Below are positions 1 through 9,700 of a DNA stretch of 26,451 bases, one piece after another. The translations under genes were made by a program, and so were the position numbers. The notes under the pieces are model-generated. The model saw only the letters and a list, made by a program, of their open reading frames with translations, had not been told where the DNA came from and searched no databases. The DNA is from a virus: IMG/VR virus record IMGVR_UViG_3300000117_000001, positions 37,548-63,998 of that record, one strand, 5' to 3'. Every line of letters starts with the position of its first letter. Position 1 is the stretch's first letter.

Positions 1-164
1 CAGAAGATTATAGTATTGCTATGATGAAAAGAGGTAGACATCCGGGTTGGAAACGCACATTTGATTATTGTCTAGCAGTAGAAAACCATGTAAGAAAGCA
101 TTTTACAAACGATGCTAAGAAGTTTATTGCATTTGTAACAGAAACTAAGGGGTTCTACAGATAG
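1..164 (+). CDS. Unidentified protein, 3' end only (tail/neck region)
   Basis: An open frame enters from the left edge (first whole codon at base 3) and ends with TAG at 162-164, giving about 53 C-terminal residues that end in TKGFYR. The next gene starts 8 nt later, so the two are probably co-transcribed. No family is recognised. By position, just before a tail-completion-like gene and the tail tube gene, it could be a head-tail joining or tail completion protein, but this rests on gene order only. The fragment is basic and has no Cys pairs beyond a single Cys and no membrane segment. Confidence 0.6.
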   Translation, partial: EDYSIAMMKRGRHPGWKRTFDYCLAVENHVRKHFTNDAKKFIAFVTETKGFYR

Positions 165-172
165 GTGGTATT

Positions 173-1261
173 ATGGGTATAGCAGAAAATAGTCATTATT
201 GGACTGCACGAGTAGCAGGTACAGACCCAGCATCCCCTTTAGGAGAATATAATACTGCTTGGACTTTATCTGGCTCTGGTTCAGATGGTAGCGTTAGTGG
301 GGATGCTTGGAGAATAAGTGGTTCCGGTCAGACATGGAGTCAGACAGTAGCAAATGACGATAATAATTTGACAATAATGTTTGCTATGAAATATATTAAT
401 AATCCAGATGATAATCAAGTTTTAGCAACTCTTGATAATGGTTCCCATAGAGTACAGATAAAGGCAGATGGTACTGCTGCTAAGTTAAAATTAGTAGGTG
501 CTACAACTGTAACAACAGACGATTTAGATTTAGGTATGGCAGAAGCAGATGCAGTACCTACTCTTTTGCGATTAACTCTTGCGAATGATGGTACTGCTAA
601 ACTATACATGCGAGAAATAATAGAAGACGATGCAGCAGCACAGCATTATCTAGAGATAACAGGTTCTTCTAGTGTATCGCAAACTGCATCTTTTGGAAAT
701 ACAACAGGTAGTATAGATTGGTATGTATCTTACTTTACACCTCATGGTGCTTACTCTCCCGATGAAATGGATATGTCCGATTGGACTACTAACTCTCTTA
801 TTCGCACAGGTATACATATAGTAAATGTATTAAAAGAAAGTAATAGGTTTTATTTGAAAACTCATGTAACTGACGCTGCTATACTGTACGGATATGATTT
901 ATCTTCACAGGCTATGATAAGTAGGATTCAGCCTCCATCAGTACATGTCCTTACACAGAAACTAGAATCTCCTGACTTTTTGACTTTGGGAGGTCGGAGA
1001 ACAGACCAGAGGTACAATGTCATAATCTATGTAACTACTCGTGGTACAGACTATAAGAACGCATATAGACAGGGTCTATCTATAATGGGCGAAGTGTTTG
1101 ATGAATTATACACTAAGACAGGTCTAGAAGGAGGAATTGATTCTCTTATAGGATATGATGCTACATTAGATAGCAAATTAGATGACGACGAAGTTGTCTG
1201 CGTTCATACTCTAACACTAACTTATATGAAAAAGATTCGGATGTTCTTGCGAGAAGTATGA
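173..1261 (+). CDS. LamG-like domain fused to a tail-completion/terminator-like domain
   Basis: A 362-aa protein starting at ATG 173, 3 nt after a GGTGG Shine-Dalgarno-like stretch at 165-169. Residues about 25-190 are rich in short beta strands with the pattern of a LamG/concanavalin-like jelly roll: an exposed WRISGSGQTW segment, then TIMFAMKY, HRVQIKADGTAAKLKLVG and LRLTLANDGTAKLYM. Residues about 195-362 are alpha/beta, with an amphipathic helix (NAYRQGLSIMGEVFDELYTK) and a final strand (VCVHTLTLTYMKKIRMF). They sit where the tail terminator or completion protein lies in siphovirus genomes, just before the tail tube gene. The carbohydrate-binding-like and terminator-like assignments are inferences from pattern and position; only the reading frame and context are certain. 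It could instead be a capsid-decoration or neck protein. Confidence 0.55.
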   Translation: MGIAENSHYWTARVAGTDPASPLGEYNTAWTLSGSGSDGSVSGDAWRISGSGQTWSQTVANDDNNLTIMFAMKYINNPDDNQVLATLDNGSHRVQIKADGTAAKLKLVGATTVTTDDLDLGMAEADAVPTLLRLTLANDGTAKLYMREIIEDDAAAQHYLEITGSSSVSQTASFGNTTGSIDWYVSYFTPHGAYSPDEMDMSDWTTNSLIRTGIHIVNVLKESNRFYLKTHVTDAAILYGYDLSSQAMISRIQPPSVHVLTQKLESPDFLTLGGRRTDQRYNVIIYVTTRGTDYKNAYRQGLSIMGEVFDELYTKTGLEGGIDSLIGYDATLDSKLDDDEVVCVHTLTLTYMKKIRMFLREV

Positions 1262-1267
1262 GTAGTC

Positions 1268-1278
1268 TTTATTAGACA
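1268..1278 (+). promoter_or_regulatory. TATA-like promoter of the tail tube gene
   Basis: TTTATTAGACA lies in the 36-nt gap before the tail tube gene. The hexamer ends 24 nt before the ATG at 1298, the same spacing as the TATA-like boxes of the opposite module. There is no Shine-Dalgarno match before that ATG, so the transcript is probably leaderless or nearly so. A dedicated promoter here fits the high demand for tail tube subunits. Confidence 0.5.
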
Positions 1279-1297
1279 AATACACAGTGCTTTTAAT

Positions 1298-2356
1298 ATG
1301 GCACTAAGTAATGTTCACAGGTATTTGGCTGTGGGTAAAGAATCAGCATATAATACCGCAGTCGGAGCGACAGGTATTGGTGAAGTTGAATCTGAATCTT
1401 TCGGACAGACATTCGATGTAATGAAAAGAAGCGACATGAATTATTGGAATAGCAGAGAAGCAAGAATGGGTAAAATCTCAACTTCTGGCGGCTGGACTCA
1501 AGCACTTCAACCAGACCTATTTACTATGATGTGCCTTCACGGTCTATTTGGAAAATCTACTCCTTACAATGGAACAGGTGCATCCTCTCCTATTGAAGGT
1601 GTATTACAAGAAACCCCAATTACTGCTGTTACTGCACTACCTTCTTACACTTTCCGCATTGGTCGTGACGATGGAGAAGCAATTTTCCCCGGTCAAGTCA
1701 TTGAGTCATGCAGCGTAAGTGCATCAGTAGGCGAATACGCTATGATTTCTTTCAGTACCCTTGGTTCTACCCAGACACAAGCAGATTCAGGTCTAGGTAC
1801 TGCTGTACCAACATATGTCGGAGATGCTTGTCATTTCGCAAAGACATTCGTAAACTTTGAAGAAGCAGCAACTTCTTCTTCATTCTCTACAATGGTTTCA
1901 TCCATTGACTTTGAAATTAAGAATAATCACGATATAGATAATTCTTATTCTCTTGGTAGCAACGCAGTTACTCGTAGACCACCCGTTACAACTCGTGAAG
2001 TAAGCGGTACTATTACCTTCCATAAGATGCTAGAGTCCGGAGATGCTGAATTAGATGGCGCACCATATTACGAAGAGTTAATGGGTGCAACAACCGATAA
2101 CGCACAAGCAGAAGTACAGCCGGGTTCAAGTACAGCAGCACTTTCTGTTTTCTTTGATGCAGGTACAAACAATTCAATTAGGTTTGATTTCTTTAACCTA
2201 CATTATGAGATGCCAGAGACATCTGTAAGCGGTAGAGATACACAGACAATGAGTGTTAAGTTTCATGGTCTTTATGATTTAACTGCTACAGGAACGGTAA
2301 AAGTTACATACCAAAGTAGTGACAGTGCTTTAGAAGATTTAGATTTGGATGCTTGA
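1298..2356 (+). CDS. Major tail tube protein
   Basis: A 352-aa structural protein that should polymerise into the tail tube. The N-terminus, AVGKESAYNTAVGATGIGEV followed by a segment on the order of SFGQTFDVMKRSDM, matches the typical opening of phage tail tube proteins (a GKESxYNTxV-type motif, then beta strands). The rest is beta-rich with a late strand pair (RRPPVTTREVSGTITFHKML, then a C-terminal beta segment). It precedes the chaperone and tape measure genes, as in lambda-like tails. The ATG at 1298 lacks a Shine-Dalgarno site but lies 24 nt past a TATA-like box, suggesting a leaderless message. The protein is long for a tube subunit, so residues about 230-310 may hold an extra surface domain. 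Family assignment is by pattern and gene order. Confidence 0.78.
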   Translation: MALSNVHRYLAVGKESAYNTAVGATGIGEVESESFGQTFDVMKRSDMNYWNSREARMGKISTSGGWTQALQPDLFTMMCLHGLFGKSTPYNGTGASSPIEGVLQETPITAVTALPSYTFRIGRDDGEAIFPGQVIESCSVSASVGEYAMISFSTLGSTQTQADSGLGTAVPTYVGDACHFAKTFVNFEEAATSSSFSTMVSSIDFEIKNNHDIDNSYSLGSNAVTRRPPVTTREVSGTITFHKMLESGDAELDGAPYYEELMGATTDNAQAEVQPGSSTAALSVFFDAGTNNSIRFDFFNLHYEMPETSVSGRDTQTMSVKFHGLYDLTATGTVKVTYQSSDSALEDLDLDA

Positions 2357-2373
2357 GGTTGGAAGGTGATTAA

Positions 2374-2559
2374 ATGCCTATTCAAGATAACTCAAATGTT
2401 GAGACTAAGGTATGTTATGGTACTCATTTAACCATACATACTGCAATAGACACAATGATGTCTAGTGTACCTAATCAATCAGAAGTACACGGTTTAACTG
2501 TAACAAAAATGGCAGTTGGTAATAAGTTTATTGCAGTAGTTTGTTACGAAACACAATGA
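2374..2559 (+). CDS. Small unknown protein between tail tube and chaperone genes
   Basis: A 61-aa protein whose ATG at 2374 has a strong GGTGAT Shine-Dalgarno site 3 nt upstream (2365-2370), so it is very likely translated. It has no recognisable family. It is beta-rich, ends in KFIAVVCYETQ, and has two Cys too far apart to look like a metal site. It lies 17 nt after the tail tube gene. A tail accessory or tube-capping role is possible, but nothing in the sequence shows it. Confidence 0.65.
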   Translation: MPIQDNSNVETKVCYGTHLTIHTAIDTMMSSVPNQSEVHGLTVTKMAVGNKFIAVVCYETQ

Positions 2560-2571
2560 GAGTGATATTCC

Positions 2572-2676
2572 ATGCTAGGGAACAGTAGTAAGATTTCCGA
2601 GTGGAACGGGTCAATGACCTGTATAGTAAAAGAAAAGGATAGTGAAAATAGTGCCTGTACTAAAGAAAGAAATTGA
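2572..2676 (+). CDS. Possible 34-aa leader ORF before the tail chaperone
   Basis: An ATG at 2572 preceded by GTGAT (2562-2566) opens a 34-codon frame (MLGNSSKISEWNG onwards) ending in TGA at 2674-2676, which overlaps the first 35 nt of the chaperone gene in another frame. The Shine-Dalgarno-like site and its position in an otherwise empty 82-nt gap are the only support. It may be a translational coupling leader for the weakly started GTG chaperone gene, or chance. Confidence 0.25.
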   Translation: MLGNSSKISEWNGSMTCIVKEKDSENSACTKERN

Positions 2677-3001
2677 ATTGAATGATGGAAAAAAGATTTG
2701 GGTTAGACAAGCATCCGGAATGGATAAACTTGCGATTGAAAAAACCCAAGCGCAAACTTTGCGAACATTTAGACATTTTGGGGCTAATCCCTCAGAATGG
2801 ACTGATGAGCAACATGCAGAGTTTGGAGATGCTTTAACAGACGCAGGTGGCGGCATCGACGGCCAAATTGCTAGTTGGGTTCCTGTATGTATCTTAGACG
2901 AAGAAGTTGATATTAATACTCTTACTTCGCAAGAATTAAGAACAATTCTAGAGTTTGTTAGAGGAGATGATGTGGAGGGTGCAGTCCCTTTGGCCTCTTA
3001 A
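2642..3001 (+). CDS. Tail assembly chaperone, short product (gpG-like)
   Basis: A 119-aa protein in the position of lambda gpG, between the tail tube and tape measure genes. It opens with a beta segment typical of these chaperones (VPVLKKEIELNDGKKIWVRQ), then helices. The start is GTG at 2642; an in-frame TAA at 2627-2629 excludes any earlier start, and GTG at 2651 is an alternative. Near its 3' end is a canonical -1 slippery heptamer CCCTTTG at 2986-2992, in the right phase to pass ribosomes into the following frame. As in long-tailed phages, the short form and a frameshifted long form would coat the tape measure protein during tail assembly. Family assignment rests on position, size and the slippery site. 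Confidence 0.7.
   Translation: MKIVPVLKKEIELNDGKKIWVRQASGMDKLAIEKTQAQTLRTFRHFGANPSEWTDEQHAEFGDALTDAGGGIDGQIASWVPVCILDEEVDINTLTSQELRTILEFVRGDDVEGAVPLAS
2986..2992 (+). promoter_or_regulatory. -1 ribosomal frameshift slippery site
   Basis: C CCT TTG in the zero frame is a perfect X XXY YYZ heptamer. Slipping back one base re-pairs the two tRNAs on CCC and TTT. It lies 7 nt before the zero-frame stop (TAA 2999-3001). The -1 frame is open from 2971 (just after TGA 2968-2970) to 3273. The fused product would be 117 + 93 = 210 residues, continuing GLLTFVAPMLCSAYKG after the shift. A -1 shift at this site is the conserved arrangement in long-tailed phages. Confidence 0.75.
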
Positions 3002-3015
3002 CCTTTGTTGCGCCG

Positions 3016-3273
3016 ATGCTATGCTCGGCTTACAAAGGTGTGTTACCAAGCGACTTATTCGACAAATACGATTGTAGAGGCGGTTGGTACAAACTAGAAT
3101 ATGATTTATCAATTGCTGCTGAAATGACCGATAGAATTAACGAACAAATGGATGAGAACAAAGTTGATGGTAAAAGAGCAGTTGCTAATAGAAATAAGAG
3201 GAGAGTAGAAAAAGCCGCACTGATAGATTCAAAAGAGATGGGAAACATACTAACAGATTGGGCGGATAATTAA
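3016..3273 (+). CDS. Tail assembly chaperone, frameshift extension (gpT-like)
   Basis: An 85-aa frame counted from its first ATG, but probably made mainly as the C-terminal part of the gpG-gpT-like fusion. The ATG at 3016 has no Shine-Dalgarno site or promoter, the frame is open upstream to 2971, and the residues encoded before the ATG (GLLTFVAP from 2992) continue naturally into MLCSAYKGV. The sequence has a conserved-looking aromatic segment (YDCRGGWYKLEYD) and a charged helical tail (residues about 36-75). Its TAA overlaps the tape measure ATG (TAATG at 3271-3275), so translation is coupled. It should bind the tape measure protein while the tail tube polymerises. Confidence 0.65.
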   Translation: MLCSAYKGVLPSDLFDKYDCRGGWYKLEYDLSIAAEMTDRINEQMDENKVDGKRAVANRNKRRVEKAALIDSKEMGNILTDWADN

Positions 3274-6200
3274 TGGCAAAGGCAGGTGCGGCACGAGTCT
3301 TCTTCGACATTGTAGGACAACTACAAGCGACGAAACTTTTAGGTGATACTAAAGCCGCTATGGTTATTCAAGAAGCCATTGTTATTGATACTCTCGGTGG
3401 AATAGCAGATGCTTTCGCAGACTCTACTCAGTATATCATAGATGGCGTACAACATGTTATTGACGCATTTTTTGAGTATGAGCAACAATTCGTAAGAGTC
3501 CGTAAGTTTTACCAAGGAACGGCTTCAGAAGCAAGAGAGTTTGCTGATGCGGCTATGGAAATGGGTCACGCATTCGCATTTACAGGGGCAGAATCTTTAG
3601 CGGCGGCTGCTAGAACAGCACAATTAAAGAATGTATTAGGCGGTCAATTAGCAGTTATTGAGGCTACAAGAGCAGGTCTTTTAATGGCTCAAGTTGGTGA
3701 AATGGAAACCGAGTTGGGTATGAACCGATTTATTGCTCTTGCTCAACAGACTCAATTTATGATGGGAGGTCTTACTAAAGCAAAGTATGACAGTCTTACA
3801 GCAGAGCAACAGGCTAACATTGTAAGAGAGTCTTCTATACATACTCTTAACCAACTTAACACAATTGAAAATACTTCCGTTGCTACAATGGAAGACATTA
3901 CATTCGTTCTTAACCAATTCGCAAGTCAAGCAAATATCGCAGGTGAGTCTATTGGTGAAATGGCTGCTATGTCTGCTTTACTACTTGAAACAGGTGAAGA
4001 AGTAAGCAGAGCAGGTACAGGTCTGCGTATGATTTACCAGAGATTAGGTAATGCTAATAACGAGGCTACAAAAGCAATAGCAGAAATGGTTCCGGGTCTA
4101 GATGCTCAAGGCGTAGCGCAGATGAAATTAACTGATGTTATTAAAGCAATATCCCCCGCATATGATGAAATGGATGCGGCACAGAAAAGAGCATTAGCAG
4201 TTAGTATCGCAGGTTCTCGTCACTACATTAAGTTTTTGAAGATAATGGAAAATCAAGACCGTCTTACACAGATGCAGACTGACTCATTCCATGCTCTTTA
4301 TCCCGCTATTGAAGAGTTTGAAAATAAAACTGAATCTGCTGTTTTCCAAGCAACTCAGATGGAAGCAAAATTAAATGACATGAAAGTCATGCTTGGTGAA
4401 AAATTAGCCCCAGCATATATGTCATCATTTAGAGCGCAAGAGTTTTTCTTAAAGGGCGTAGAGACCTTCTTAGAATTGCCGGGTGCTGAAAAAGCAGTAG
4501 GTGGCCTTATAGCAGCATCTAATGTATACAAAGAAACACTACAACCACTTAGCGAATTAGCATTAAGATTCGCAGGTCTTAGTATTGCTCTAAAAACATA
4601 TACTGCTGCTAATCCAAAAGCAATAGCAGCAAGTAATGAAATGGGTATCAAATATAAAAAATTAGCAGACTCTAGATTATCAGAACAGATACTAGGAGAT
4701 GCAAATATAGAGTCTCTAAAGAAAGAAACTATAGGTCTAAATAGAGCGCAACAATCTATACTAGGCAAAACTTCTGCAACAAAGAGAAGCCTTACTGCTG
4801 ATAGAGTAGCATTAAATGTAAAAAGAAGGGCGAATAAAGCACAAGCAGATACTATTATTAAAAACATAATGGAGGCTGAGTCGGGCGGTAAAGCAGGTAA
4901 AGCATTAAAGCAACTTCATTGGCAAAAGGGTAAATTAACAAAAACAAACGATAGACTTGCTACTCAACAAGGAAGACTTCTTAATTTACAATTTCAAGCA
5001 GATAAAAACCATAAGTTTGAATTAGAGATTAGTAGGTCTATTGTTGCACAGAAAAAAGGTAGAGAGGTTATTGATAAGCGTACTCTTTTAACTATGAGCC
5101 AAAATGTTATGGCGCAAGAAAAAATGAATGCAGGTTTAATGACCCATGCTACTTTAATGTCTAATGAAATTGTATTAACAGCAGACTTAGGTGTCGCAAA
5201 AATAAAAGAGTTAGAGCATAGGTCTATGGAAATACTTCTTTTACAAGAAGATTTTAGAGCAAGAATGGCTGCTCTAAACGCAAAAAGAGCAGATAGATTA
5301 GCAACAGGTCAATCTACATTAGCCATAGATGAAGAAATAATGACAATAAGAGAGGAAATAATAACTCTTGGTCAAAGAAGGGCTGCTATACAAGGTACAA
5401 TAATGGCAAATAAACAATTTGTTGCTAGTAGCAAATCTGCGGCAAGTGGCTTAAAAGGACTTACTGCTAATCTAAAAATAGGGGCGCAAGCGTGGTATGC
5501 GAATGGTAATGCTGTAAAAGCAGCAAAAGGAGGATTAATGGCTATGACAATGCTACTTCCTATGATAGTAGACCAAGAAGACCAAATGGCGGCTATGACT
5601 TACAGTGCAGCAATTATGATGGGTAGTATGTTAATTCCCGCTATTTTTAGTACAAATGCTGCTCTTATAGAAATGGGGGTAGCCGCAGGTTTCGCAAGTG
5701 GCGGGCTTACACTTATAGTAGGCGGTCTGGCTGCATTAGCAGTATACGCAGGTTTCGAGTTTTTCAAAGACAACACAATGCTTGGAGATATTGAAAGTCA
5801 AATTGATTCAGTTAATGAATTAAATACTAGCCTAGATACTACTGCTTCTATACTTGCTGAATTACAAGGGCCATCTGGTGAAAGTGCTATTTTACCGGGT
5901 CTTATTGATGTTTCTTATAATGAGTTAAAACAAAATGCAGACTTAGCCACATTAACTTATGAAGATGTAACAAATAAAATTGCTGGTTTTGAGCAAAATA
6001 GATTAGCAGCAGAAAAAGCAGGTAATAGCGAATTGGCTTCTATGTATTCCGGTAGAATATCTGAATTAGAAGTAGTACAAAGTAAAGTTAAAAGCATAGG
6101 TGATGCTCAAAAGTTTGTAAATGGTACTATTATGGATGGTAACAATGAGTTGTTAGAAGCCTTAACAATTGAAGAAAGAATGTATGGTAGCAAACACGGT

Positions 6201-6758
6201 CAAGGTAACATTCGTGAACCTCATGCTATGGGAGAAAAGGTCTTTACAATAGGGTTTGATACTGACGGTGATGGAGTCGTTGATGATAAAATAGCCGAAG
6301 TTACAGGAAAAGACTATGTAACCTTAATGGATTTAGATAAACAAAATTATGCGGCTCGCCAAGAGGCATATGAAATATATTTAGAAGAAAAAGGTGCGCT
6401 TACAATAGATTATAGTACCGAAGACCATATATTTTTAGTAGATTATTATAAACAGTTATTAGGTGTGCAAGAAACATCTAACGATGCTATGATAGATGCA
6501 GATAGGCAGATGTACGATTCTCTAAATCAACAGACAGAAGAGTTTGCGAATGCTAGAGAAGAGTTATTCTTTGGGGAAAGAGCAAACTTTACAGGACAGA
6601 TATTCAAAAACATTACGCAAGGCGGAGTAGAAAGTATTCTGCATAGAGTAGAGTTTATTCAGACTAATAACTTTAATGGAATGATTCTTGAAGAAATGGT
6701 AGAGCAAGTTAGTACAGGCGTAGTGCAAGAGTTGAGAAGTTTAGGTGTACCGGTATGA
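3273..6758 (+). CDS. Tail tape measure protein
   Basis: At 1161 aa this is the longest mainly helical protein of the module; it sets tail length and may act in DNA delivery. Residues about 60-330 resemble the TP901-type tape measure core (EASGF-like stretches such as ASEAREFADAAMEMG, QFASQANIAGESIGEMAAM and AGTGLRMIYQRLGNAN). Long Ala/Gln/Lys-rich helices follow at about 340-720. A hydrophobic region with several membrane-segment-like stretches lies at about 750-831 (MAMTMLLPMIV, AAIMMGSMLIPAIF, GGLTLIVGGLAALAVYAGF). Residues 996-1005 (DTDGDGVVDD) look like an EF-hand/dockerin-type calcium loop. At about 1.5 angstroms per residue the length predicts a tail of roughly 170 nm. ATG 3273 overlaps the chaperone stop, and the hub gene overlaps the end (ATGA 6755-6758). 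Confidence 0.88.
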   Translation: MAKAGAARVFFDIVGQLQATKLLGDTKAAMVIQEAIVIDTLGGIADAFADSTQYIIDGVQHVIDAFFEYEQQFVRVRKFYQGTASEAREFADAAMEMGHAFAFTGAESLAAAARTAQLKNVLGGQLAVIEATRAGLLMAQVGEMETELGMNRFIALAQQTQFMMGGLTKAKYDSLTAEQQANIVRESSIHTLNQLNTIENTSVATMEDITFVLNQFASQANIAGESIGEMAAMSALLLETGEEVSRAGTGLRMIYQRLGNANNEATKAIAEMVPGLDAQGVAQMKLTDVIKAISPAYDEMDAAQKRALAVSIAGSRHYIKFLKIMENQDRLTQMQTDSFHALYPAIEEFENKTESAVFQATQMEAKLNDMKVMLGEKLAPAYMSSFRAQEFFLKGVETFLELPGAEKAVGGLIAASNVYKETLQPLSELALRFAGLSIALKTYTAANPKAIAASNEMGIKYKKLADSRLSEQILGDANIESLKKETIGLNRAQQSILGKTSATKRSLTADRVALNVKRRANKAQADTIIKNIMEAESGGKAGKALKQLHWQKGKLTKTNDRLATQQGRLLNLQFQADKNHKFELEISRSIVAQKKGREVIDKRTLLTMSQNVMAQEKMNAGLMTHATLMSNEIVLTADLGVAKIKELEHRSMEILLLQEDFRARMAALNAKRADRLATGQSTLAIDEEIMTIREEIITLGQRRAAIQGTIMANKQFVASSKSAASGLKGLTANLKIGAQAWYANGNAVKAAKGGLMAMTMLLPMIVDQEDQMAAMTYSAAIMMGSMLIPAIFSTNAALIEMGVAAGFASGGLTLIVGGLAALAVYAGFEFFKDNTMLGDIESQIDSVNELNTSLDTTASILAELQGPSGESAILPGLIDVSYNELKQNADLATLTYEDVTNKIAGFEQNRLAAEKAGNSELASMYSGRISELEVVQSKVKSIGDAQKFVNGTIMDGNNELLEALTIEERMYGSKHGQGNIREPHAMGEKVFTIGFDTDGDGVVDDKIAEVTGKDYVTLMDLDKQNYAARQEAYEIYLEEKGALTIDYSTEDHIFLVDYYKQLLGVQETSNDAMIDADRQMYDSLNQQTEEFANAREELFFGERANFTGQIFKNITQGGVESILHRVEFIQTNNFNGMILEEMVEQVSTGVVQELRSLGVPV

Positions 6759-9700
6759 CGAAGACAGTTACAACAAAATACAATTTTTGGTTAGCAGGTT
6801 ACTATGACGACTTTGCTTCTGCTAGATGCGTAGCAGATGACCTTAATGACGCTAACGCAAGAACACTAGACCATACTAAAACACATTTTGGTTCTGCTTT
6901 AGGTGGAAACGCAAGACTTAACTCTCGATTTAGATATTCATATCCAGATAGGGTAAGAACAGGTACTTACTTTTTAGATGCACCTAATGGTACAGATTGG
7001 GCGTACCTAGGTTCTAATGAAGCATTTAGCAGCATTACCGCAGTTACAGATTCTTTTACACACAATTCTTCTTTTGCTGATTGGCTAAAGTATGACATGT
7101 ATAGAGATAATGTAGATAGCAATACTGTTTCGCAATCCAAACCTAAGCATCCCTCTTCTATTCTTGCGAATAGACAAAGATTTGCAGGTGCGGCTGGTGA
7201 TTCTTACTTAGCATTTTTTAACGGTCACGAAACTGCTGGAAAATACTATTGCCCTGTAGGAGATATGGATTTTAGTTGGGCTGCTGCCCCTCTTACAATA
7301 GCAAATAAAGAAAGAGCAAGCGGTATTTTTGATGATAATGCTGGTAGTCCTGTTTCTTTTATGCAATACGGTCATTCATCTACACTATATCCTTCTCATG
7401 TACCTGCTTCTGCAAATACTTATGCTTTAGTATCTTTTGCTAGCGTATATGTAAACGAAGAAGTAGACGCAACAGTAGCAAAAGAATACCCTACTTCATA
7501 CTCACATGAAATAGTAAGCCCTGCTAAAAATAACTTTTTTATTCATAATCTATACATTCCAGCAGAAGCAGGTTCTAGTGGTACAGAAAGAATAATGACA
7601 TACGATGGCCCACTTAGAATAAAAGGTCTTGGAGAAAGTTTTCATTTGCGAATTGCAGTAGATGTTCCCCAACAAACGGGTGTTGGAAACTACATAGACT
7701 TTGCTTATTCTCTAAAGATAGGCTACAAATCTAGTGCTACTTACAATAAATCTACAAATGCTTTTAGCGATACTGCTAGTATAGCAACAATACCTATAAC
7801 TTTAGCAGATATGGGGTTGTTTACAGGAGATATAAGAAAATACAAAGAAGGAGTGCCAGATGCAATACCTTTAGATATGATGTGGGCTGATATAGAAGTT
7901 GTTTTTGACTTTACTGCTAATACTTGGAAAGCATACGCAAATGGAAATACTAGTCATTTCGCAACCGGCTCAATAGATACATCTGTAGAGGAATTAACTG
8001 CTGTTGGTTGGTCTTTAGATACAACTTGGGCGCGTGGCACTAGTACCTATGGAACACTAGTTACTATGATTGATAGAGCCGCTATTGCTTTGCCACTTAC
8101 AAATAAGTTTGATGGCACAATTCCCGCCCCTGTAGAAAAGTTTTCTTTAAGTAGAGGTGCTAATAGAATAAGTACCTGTAGTGTTACAATAGCAGATGAT
8201 GATAATTCTTATAATCTATTAGCACTAACTACAGGAGTGGCTACAAGCGAATGGAAATTAGTATGTTTTTTAGATAATGAGGATAGACCTTTTTGGCAAG
8301 GAGTAGTAAATAGTATTACTCATAAACAAAATAATAAAAATCAGACTCTAAGTACAACCATAAAAGCAGAAGACTCTCTAAGTATTTTAGATAGAACACT
8401 TCCTATCTGGGAACACGGTCAAAACTCCTACATTACTTTATCTAACCATACTTCTATGGCTAGTACAGTAGATAAGAGAATAGAAGAAACTACTGCTATA
8501 TCTAACACTTTATTGATGGGTAGTGCTGATTTAAGTTTTAAAGGTAGTGAATTAGGTTTTAGCAAATATGATACAGATAAATACTCTGGCGGCTTTAGTC
8601 CTATAACAGATAGTAGAACACAACTTCATTCTGGCACTCCTATCCAGATGTATATTAACGAAGACGAAGATGGGCCTAACGATGCTGAAAATGAATGGGA
8701 AGGAGATGATGTTTTAGAGATAGTATCACATCATCCCTTTACAGACCCAGACAGAGAGTTTTGGGTAAAATACGATGAAAGAATCGGAGGTAGTGCTACT
8801 CCTTCTTCAGGACATATTGCTACTTACGGTAATTTTAGTGATGGTGACACCTTTGTTGTAAAAGGTACTGCTTATGATGGTACATATACAATAAATCAAA
8901 TGTATATTAAAAAAGATATAACTACCAAAGAAGACACTTACTTTGTAAGAATAAGAGCAACAGATACATCAGGAAATGCGGGAACAGATAGATTGTTTAC
9001 TGCAACAGATGTAGTATTATTAAATGGAGATTATAACGGAAAAAAACTTGTTAGAATCATAACATCTTCGGCACATAATCTTTCAGAAGGAGATGAGTTT
9101 ATGTTCCCTCAAGGCTTAAATGTTTCTGGTTATTCTCTGGAATTATTTACTGCTAGGCCATTACAAGTTTTCCATGTATTTTCTGCTACTGCTTTCTATG
9201 TTTTAGTGGAAAGATGGCCTTTTGCAGTTGCAGATAGCAAAGGTATACTTTCTAATTCGGGCATGACTTATGACCTAAGCAAAATAAATGGTAAAGATTC
9301 TAAGTCTTATCCTAAGACACATCCCGTACTTTACAAATCAAATACAATTACTACTCAAATACCACAAGATGTTACTAAATACAGAAATATACATGCTAGA
9401 TGGATGAGAGATTTACCTCAATCTACTTGGTTCAAAGCACAGTTTGGTGTAATTGCAGCAGAACCTTATTGGAGACATGGTATAGGTTCATTCCTTCACA
9501 CACCATTTACTGCTTCTCAAGCAGCACTAATGGTTTCGACAATTGGTACTTCACAATGGAATGCTGATGGTACTACTAAAGTACCTACTATGGAGGGTGA
9601 TTTAACAACATCCTCTACAACACTTACTCTAAGAGATGCTGCTTTATGGTGGTACATAACACATAATAGACTAAAGGAGTTTATTATAGACTTAGTGGAT

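Noticed and set aside
2611-2856. 81-codon minus-strand frame opposite the chaperone gene
   Set aside because: It overlaps a plus-strand gene with good family context, and there is no start signal for it.
4355-4867. 170-codon open frame on the minus strand inside the tape measure gene
   Set aside because: It lies wholly opposite a clear tape measure gene in an Ala-rich region, has no promoter or Shine-Dalgarno support, and its sequence looks like an antisense shadow.
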